From Nemertoderma westbladi (Eukaryota; Xenacoelomorpha; Nemertodermatida; Nemertodermatidae): 64,000 nucleotides of DNA. The notes beneath the pieces are model-generated. The model ran no database searches, was not told the DNA's origin, and saw only the letters and a program-made list of their open reading frames with translations. The DNA is taken from assembly GCA_032718475.1 (NCBI GenBank), contig JAUCBJ010005512.1, positions 62,001 to 126,000 on the forward strand, written 5' to 3'. The translations under genes and the position numbers were made by a program. Shown one piece after another: positions 58,722-64,000 of this stretch. The stretch's first letter is position 1, and every line of letters starts with the position of its first letter.

Positions 58722-58800
58722 CGCACTTACTAGGATTCGAACTCAATACCTACTACACATATAATTTCCAACGCTCTACCGACTGAGCTACTGAACCACT
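58722..58800 (-). ncRNA. tRNA-like sequence, probably a SINE head or tRNA pseudogene
   Basis: On the minus strand: TAGCTCAGTCGGTAGAGCG (A box and a full D arm, GCTC/GAGC) and GAGTTCGAATCC (B box, GTTCGAATCC perfect). Anticodon, T and acceptor stems do not pair well, so it is not a working tRNA gene. Confidence 0.55.
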
Positions 58801-58809
58801 TGACCAATA

Positions 58810-59860
58810 GGCGTACAATAGATATAACAAATACAAATGAGGATTCAAAGCAATCTTTTACAAAGTTAATTCGAATAAAATAAAATTTTGAAAATCCACG
58901 GCATTTAGGGAATATAATTCTATACCGCTCCATGAAAACAGGATATTATCGTGCATAAAATATACGGTTTTCACCAATAATCAATCAAACTATAGAGTAC
59001 TTAGGGCGTACTTACATATTTACAATTAAATTTCAAACAATACTTCCTTTCTACGTAATGATTCGATACAAAATAATTACAAATTCAAACTTTACGTATT
59101 TAAGGCTTTACTAAGTAAGTACAATATAAATCTAAATTAAATTCACCAATATAAATCTATTGCATCTCAATATTGCATAAATTCAAACAATTACAAATAC
59201 AAATAAATGAAAACAATAAGAAAGGCTCGCGAGTCTTCCATCTACTATTGCATCTCAAATATTGCATAAATTCAAATAATTACAAATACTTTCGTACCTA
59301 AATGTAGATTGCATAAGTTTGGAATAATTACAAATATGAGTCTTTCTAAGCACAAAACTTTCTGACTATAAAACTTTCTAAATACAAAATATAACACTTC
59401 ACAAATAAAACTATAAGAAAGGACCACGAGTCTTCCATCTACTCTTACTTTCTGTGTTACTGTAAATACTGCCTATAAAATGTAAATTGCATAATATTCG
59501 GAACAATATAAATTGCATAAGTTCGGAATAATATAAATCGCATAAGTTCGGAATAATATAAATTGCATAAGTTCGGAATAATCACAAATATAAAATATAA
59601 ATTCTTACTAAATATAAATCTTTACTAAATATAAACATAAACTGCATAAGTTTAGAATAATATAAACTCCTTTGCATCTCAAATATGAAACATAAATCTT
59701 TCAAATATAAGTTCCTTCTAAATATAAACTTTCTAAATTTCATAAATTCGGAACAATACAAATTGCTTAAGTTCGGAATAAACACAAATATAAATATAAA
59801 TTCAAATAAATCACAAAATCATAAGAAAGGCTCACGAGTCTTCCGTCCACCCTTGCCCTC
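58810..59860. other. AT-rich tail downstream of the copy 2 A/B frame
   Basis: Built of degenerate units of TTGCATAAGTTCGGAATAAT, with four near-perfect 27-bp tandem copies at about 59480-59587. Three copies of a motif AAAGGCTCGCGAGTCTTCC (or close variants) lie at 59218-59239, 59415-59436 and 59823-59844, the last 21 bases from the B stop codon; a fourth is at 62166-62187. Confidence 0.6.
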
Positions 59861-59864
59861 CCTT

Positions 59865-61809
59865 TTATCGCTTAGTTGATCGAGCCCTGCCGCGTCCTCG
59901 AAAACTGCGCACAGGTGACTTTGCTCGCGATATGGGACTCGTGGAGCGAGTCACTGGTTTACTTGGGACGTTGAGAGACGGTGCGACTATTTCCTCGCAA
60001 ATTCGTCTATTTGGCATCCCAAAACCCCGACCGATTCCTCGTGACCGATCAGTTGTCACTACAGTTGGTAGAACGTCTGGGAACGCGCGAAAAGCGGACG
60101 ACGCAGACCCAAGAGTAGCTTGCGCCCCCTGTTGATCAGCTGGTGTATGTCCCGATCCTCCTACTGGTTCTCTTGGAAGCGATACCGTATCCCGAGTAAC
60201 TCGAATGGTCGGCTCAACTCCCTTGCGTTCTTCTACATTAATAATTTTCTTTAATTGTTGGCCCACCTTTTGGACCCGTATGATCCTACCCTGCCCGTCC
60301 TCCCGAGGGTGACGTGCAGACGGCGCAACCGGAGTGGCTGGTATATTTGTCGCCTCTAGGACCTCTTCTTCCTCGAATACGCTCGCTCGTATACGTTTAT
60401 GGTAAAACGCGGCTCGGTACGCCCATGCGACGGTTAACCAAGCTCCTTTATTCCGTTTTTCAGTTCGGAAACGATCGAATTCACCATATGTAATGCGGTT
60501 AACGACTTTCTGAAAATTCCACGTGTTTTTGTTATCCGGGTGAATCTGTAGTAGATACTCGCGCACTACTCGGAATCCACTGTCGTGGGGCAAAATATCG
60601 ACAACCTCGATAAGTTCGTCATATTGGGGCATAGCGGAGATGTATCCTTCCGACATCATCGTTTGAGGATTTACCGCCCAAAATCCGAGATGCGCTCTCA
60701 TCGGAAACCGTCTTCTTTGTGCCGATACATGTTCGTCGGCTAAATCTTCCCACTCATCAAATAATTTCCTCACGAGTTTTACAGATTCGTGTTCATAAGG
60801 TATGTCTCTTAGTTGGCATTCAGATGCTCGATGTCCTTTTATATTGCAATAAGTACATTGAGCCATAAATCTCCAGCAAGTATAAAAGGTATGAGACCCT
60901 TGATCCCCACACCATCCACAGATTAGCTGAGTCGTAGTAATGTGCTTTCCACTGCACTTTGTCATATGATGTCCAGCGACGCCACATTTACTACACATCG
61001 TATTGGCAGGGTACCACACTCGTTCGTATATAAGATCTCCAATCGGTCGAGCGCTTCCTCCCACACTATAATCGTAATCATCTGGGTCTATGGGTTGGTA
61101 GGTTTCTGAAGGTTGTATACAAACTATAGCATCTGTTGCTTCAAGTTGTCGAATCTCCGTCTGAGATTTCTTCGGGAGGTTCCTTTCTATCTCAAGAAGT
61201 TCCTCTAAAGGATCGTCAGTGATCGTAGTAGTTACTTCGAAATCATCACCGAGGTGACCGATAGGCGCGCGCGTCTGCCGTGATTCTTCCGTAATCTCCA
61301 CGATACGTTCTCCTTCATAGGGTAACAATGTAAACATAGATGGTCTTTCGATAAGAGATCCCGCATTGATAATAAAGTTTATAAACTGAAAATGCTTCCT
61401 TGGTTTCTCTATCGTCCCCTCGAGTTCGTCTGTAAAGATGCATTCCATCAAATTCATCTCTTACCGCAGGCATAGGTTCGTGCGCCTTTAGGTATTGCAT
61501 GGTATGATACAAACGACTAATTTCAGTATCGGGGTCCTCGCTAATATCTCCCGTATCACACAAGGCGTCGTACGGGTAAAGTTCGTTGAAGGTTTTGCGC
61601 AAACTTTCGATTCTTTCGTTTAATGCATTTTGTCTTCTCTTTAATACGTTCGAGTCATATTTAGTTCTCGCGAGTTTCGCTGTACTTTCCGATAATTCCT
61701 TTATACCGAATATAGTGTAGTCCTTGGCTCCAAATCTTTCGAATGGCGCTGCTGCCTCCTCTTGGATATCATATCCCCATCTCGGCTCTCCTTGTATCCC
61801 TTTCTCCAT
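59865..61809 (-). pseudogene. BEL/Pao extra 3' A/B frame, divergent copy 2, frameshifted
   Basis: Minus strand. The first frame (61809-61318) has an A-like part continuing without a stop into SRLYHTMQYLKAHEPMPAV, the counterpart of the frame B start in copy 1. A shifted frame (61457-59865, 530 codons) carries the rest: INFIINAGSLIERP matches the region near residue 847 of copy 1, so about 820 residues of the middle are absent here. Three zinc knuckles follow: residues 155-168 (CX2CX4HX4C), 180-194 (CX2CX5HX4C) and 201-214 (CX2CX4HX4C), with the same 7-residue gap between the last two as copy 1. The tail is Pro/Ser-rich, then basic (RGRGRARSTKR). Like copy 1, it follows the integrase end of a BEL pol. 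Frame change and deletion make it a probable pseudogene, or an internally shortened version. Confidence 0.7.
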
Positions 61810-62471
61810 AATTAGGGGTGTAGTTACATAATCATTACTACTAGAGGGAATACAACAGAGTTTGTAGTTAGTTATGAGGAGACGTGAGAGTTTCGTCTGC
61901 CCTTTGGGCTCGACAACGCTCTAACCTCCTACCCATAGCCTAAGATCTAGGGTTTCTTTAATGACACGCTGCTTCTTATCTAAAATTTTTTGCCGAAATA
62001 AAAACGAATTTGGGCTAAACTGGCTGTGAGTCTAAAATACTCACTTTTTGATCCCAAACTATTATCAGAAAATAAGCAATCAAGAATTAGTAATAAATAT
62101 AGGGGAGTCTATTTTGACGTAACTTATTGAAACAAGACCGTGTAAAATTTAATTAAAAAATTTTTAAGAAAGGCTCGCAAGTCTTCCTCTCTTGTTTCTC
62201 TAATTTTAAGTTCCACCCGACTGTACCCTGAAATCTATTCACTGGAGAAAATTTTAAAAATTTTTCAAATCCAAATGGATTGTCTAAATTTTCGAAAATG
62301 TCTCAATATTGTGAGTTCCAAGTAGAATTCCATTTCTTATACCTACAAATCCCGCTCCTATGTGACACATAAGGGTACTACCCTCAACGTTCACATATAA
62401 AGACAATGGAATTCTACCGCTGTCCTTACTACGGTGTACAGGTACGTGGAAATCTATTTGTAAACTCCTAA
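61810..62471 (-). other. BEL/Pao copy 2 spacer between pol and the A/B frame
   Basis: About 660 bases, shorter than in copy 1 and without clear sequence similarity to it. Contains one copy of the AAAGGCTCGCAAGTCTTCC motif (62166-62187). No gene. Confidence 0.5.
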
Positions 62472-64000
62472 TTATTTACTAGTATTAGGTGGAGATTTGT
62501 AGTCTCCAGACTCGTTACGAGTCTCTTCAAGAAGTACGAGACGTTGAGTCGGTCTGTTAACTGTACGACCGTCAATTGTCCGTACCGTCACAGTTCTTGT
62601 CACTCCATCCATAGATGGATGTGTGGCTAAAATTACACCTGTTATCCAGAAGCGTCTTTTTAGATTCACTTCCGCTAACAGCACGTGATCTCCCGGCTTT
62701 AATGCGTGGGTGTTATTGTACCAAGTTGTTCTGGCAGAAATAGAGGGCAAATAATGGTTTTGCCATATTTCCCAGAAATTGTTAGCCAGTAGTTGCGTGA
62801 TTTTCCACGCCTTTCTACCGTAGCTGTCGCTTTCTATTGGAATAGAAATCGGCGTCAAAGTGGTCGGTGCCTGCATTAGCAGGTGTGCCGGTGTCAAAGC
62901 AAACTGAGATTGTTTGTCATCGGGTACTAATACTATTGGTCTAGTATTTAGTATTGCCTCGATTTCAACAAACAATGTTGTCAGTTGGTCGTCTGTCAAT
63001 ATGTGGTTTACTGGAATGACCTTTGCGCCATTGCCGTCTTTATAGATCTAATCAATCTCTCCCAGACTCCGCCTCTCCATGGACTATCTGGAGGATTAAA
63101 CTTCCAAACAATCTTGTGAGGTTGTAGTTCGTTCGAGATTTGACCATGATCTAATTTCTTAAAGGCTCTAGCAATCTCATTCCGAGCACCAACAAAGTTT
63201 GTCCCTTGGTCTGAGTACAAGCATTTCACTAGTCCGCGTCTAGCGATAAATCGCCGCAGTGCTAGTATAAACGCGTTGGTGGAAAGATCCATCACACGTT
63301 CAATGTGAACTGCCCTACTGGACATACATGTGAAAATCAGTCCCCAGCGTTTTACTAGTATACGTCCACGTTTCGTATGTATGGGACCAAAGCAATCAAT
63401 TCCAGTCTCTGTAAAAGGTGGTCTGAATGCTTGAAGTCGTGCTTGTGGAAGTTCACTCATTTCCTGGGTACCTATTCTAGAATGTACCTTTTTACAAATA
63501 ATACACGTACGTGTCACTGAACTTAACGCTTTACTAGGTCTAATCAATACAAATCTTGTACGTAAGTAGGAAAGACAGTGGTGTCTTCCAGCGTGTTTCA
63601 GATGTAAATGTGCATCCAGTATCATTGCACGTTGTAGTTCGTGGTGTTGCGGTATTATTATTGGGTACCTAAAGTTTGTGTTAAAGTCAATGTTTTGAAG
63701 CCGAGATTTATGACAAAGTAAGCCATTATAAATTATCGGACTCCAACTCAGTATTGGTGACGACTTAATAGGTTGACCTTGATTTATGGATGTGAATTCG
63801 CGCGCGAAATATCGCAGTTGGTAATGGCGAATTAATTTAATCTCACACCTTTCAATCTCAGCCAATGTAAGTCTACGTGTAAAGTCGCGTTTGCCTTTAA
63901 CGTATTGTACAAAACGTACAATCCACGCTAATTTTCGGCAAGCGTTCGTCCAAGAATCTGTTAAGTTTACAATACGGTCGACGTAAGTATTTGTGACGTC
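62472..64000 (-). pseudogene. BEL/Pao integrase, copy 2, cut by window edge
   Basis: The frame enters at 64000 and runs to 63008: RRLTLAEIERCEIKLIRHYQ, the HHCC zinc domain (HLHLKHAGRHH ... CIICKKVHS), and a complete DDE core: TGIDCFGPIHT (Asp), YSDQGTNFVGARNE (Asp), PPDSPWRGGVWERL (Glu). A one-base shift near 63005 moves to a second frame (62999-62472) with ALTPAHLLMQAP, NHYLPSISARTTWY and the C-terminal RPTQRLVLLEE. It matches copies 1 and 3 in order and domain content but diverges in sequence, so it is a separate subfamily. Only one break is seen in the visible part. The A/B frame follows 660 bases on. Confidence 0.9.

Noticed and set aside
58722-58800. Functional tRNA gene
   Set aside because: Only the D arm and B box are good; acceptor, anticodon and T stems do not pair.

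Overview
This is eukaryotic, metazoan DNA from an AT-rich, repeat-laden invertebrate genome. The signs are BEL/Pao LTR retrotransposons, several LINE lineages, piggyBac, hAT-like, Mutator-like and IS3EU-type DNA transposons, tRNA-headed SINEs, kilobase satellites, spliced exons, and single-copy animal genes (CHID1, an astacin protease, a possible BCL9-like protein). No bacterial operons, ribosome binding sites or CRISPR arrays occur. The species cannot be named; a marine invertebrate is a guess from the repeat landscape.

Layout. 1-7.3 kb: 3' end of a BEL/Pao element (copy 1): tail of pol, a 1.6-kb non-coding spacer, then long open frames A (159 codons) and B (1248 codons, three zinc knuckles), then a candidate 1.2-kb LTR. 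7.7-9.4 kb: broken LINE. 9.9-10.6 kb: two last exons of an astacin metalloprotease. 11.6-19.0 kb: a 7.4-kb composite hAT-like element (8-bp target duplication) holding a SINE, a MITE split by a piggyBac, and a foldback element. 20.0-21.7 kb: Mutator-like TIR element with an intact copy of the same MITE (the empty site of the piggyBac). 21.8-23.0 kb: intact, intronless CHID1. 24-31 kb: 26-bp minisatellite, LINE scraps, a mariner-type MITE and a second SINE. 33.7-35.0 kb: one-exon protein with a BCL9 HD2-like beta-catenin-binding helix. 38.6-42.4 kb: near-complete IS3EU-type transposon with two convergent genes and arrays of a 21-bp repeat inside both ends. 42.4-45.0 kb: 2.6 kb of a pure 5-bp satellite. 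45.3-57.0 kb: BEL/Pao copy 3 (candidate 5' LTR, long leader, gag, pol), inactivated by frameshifts and stops. 57-64 kb: non-coding sequence, then BEL/Pao copy 2 on the minus strand (pol end, spacer, A/B frame).

The strongest candidate for something undescribed is the BEL/Pao family. Two divergent copies keep the same order, integrase end then spacer then an extra A/B frame ending in a triple zinc-knuckle module and a basic tail. A related copy shows the same family has an ordinary gag with its own zinc knuckles. The extra frame sits where env would be, yet shows no signal peptide or membrane anchor; it looks like a second, Gag-like nucleic-acid-binding protein. If the candidate LTRs belong to it, the full element would be about 18 kb. 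Second is the IS3EU-type element with its zinc-ribbon companion gene.
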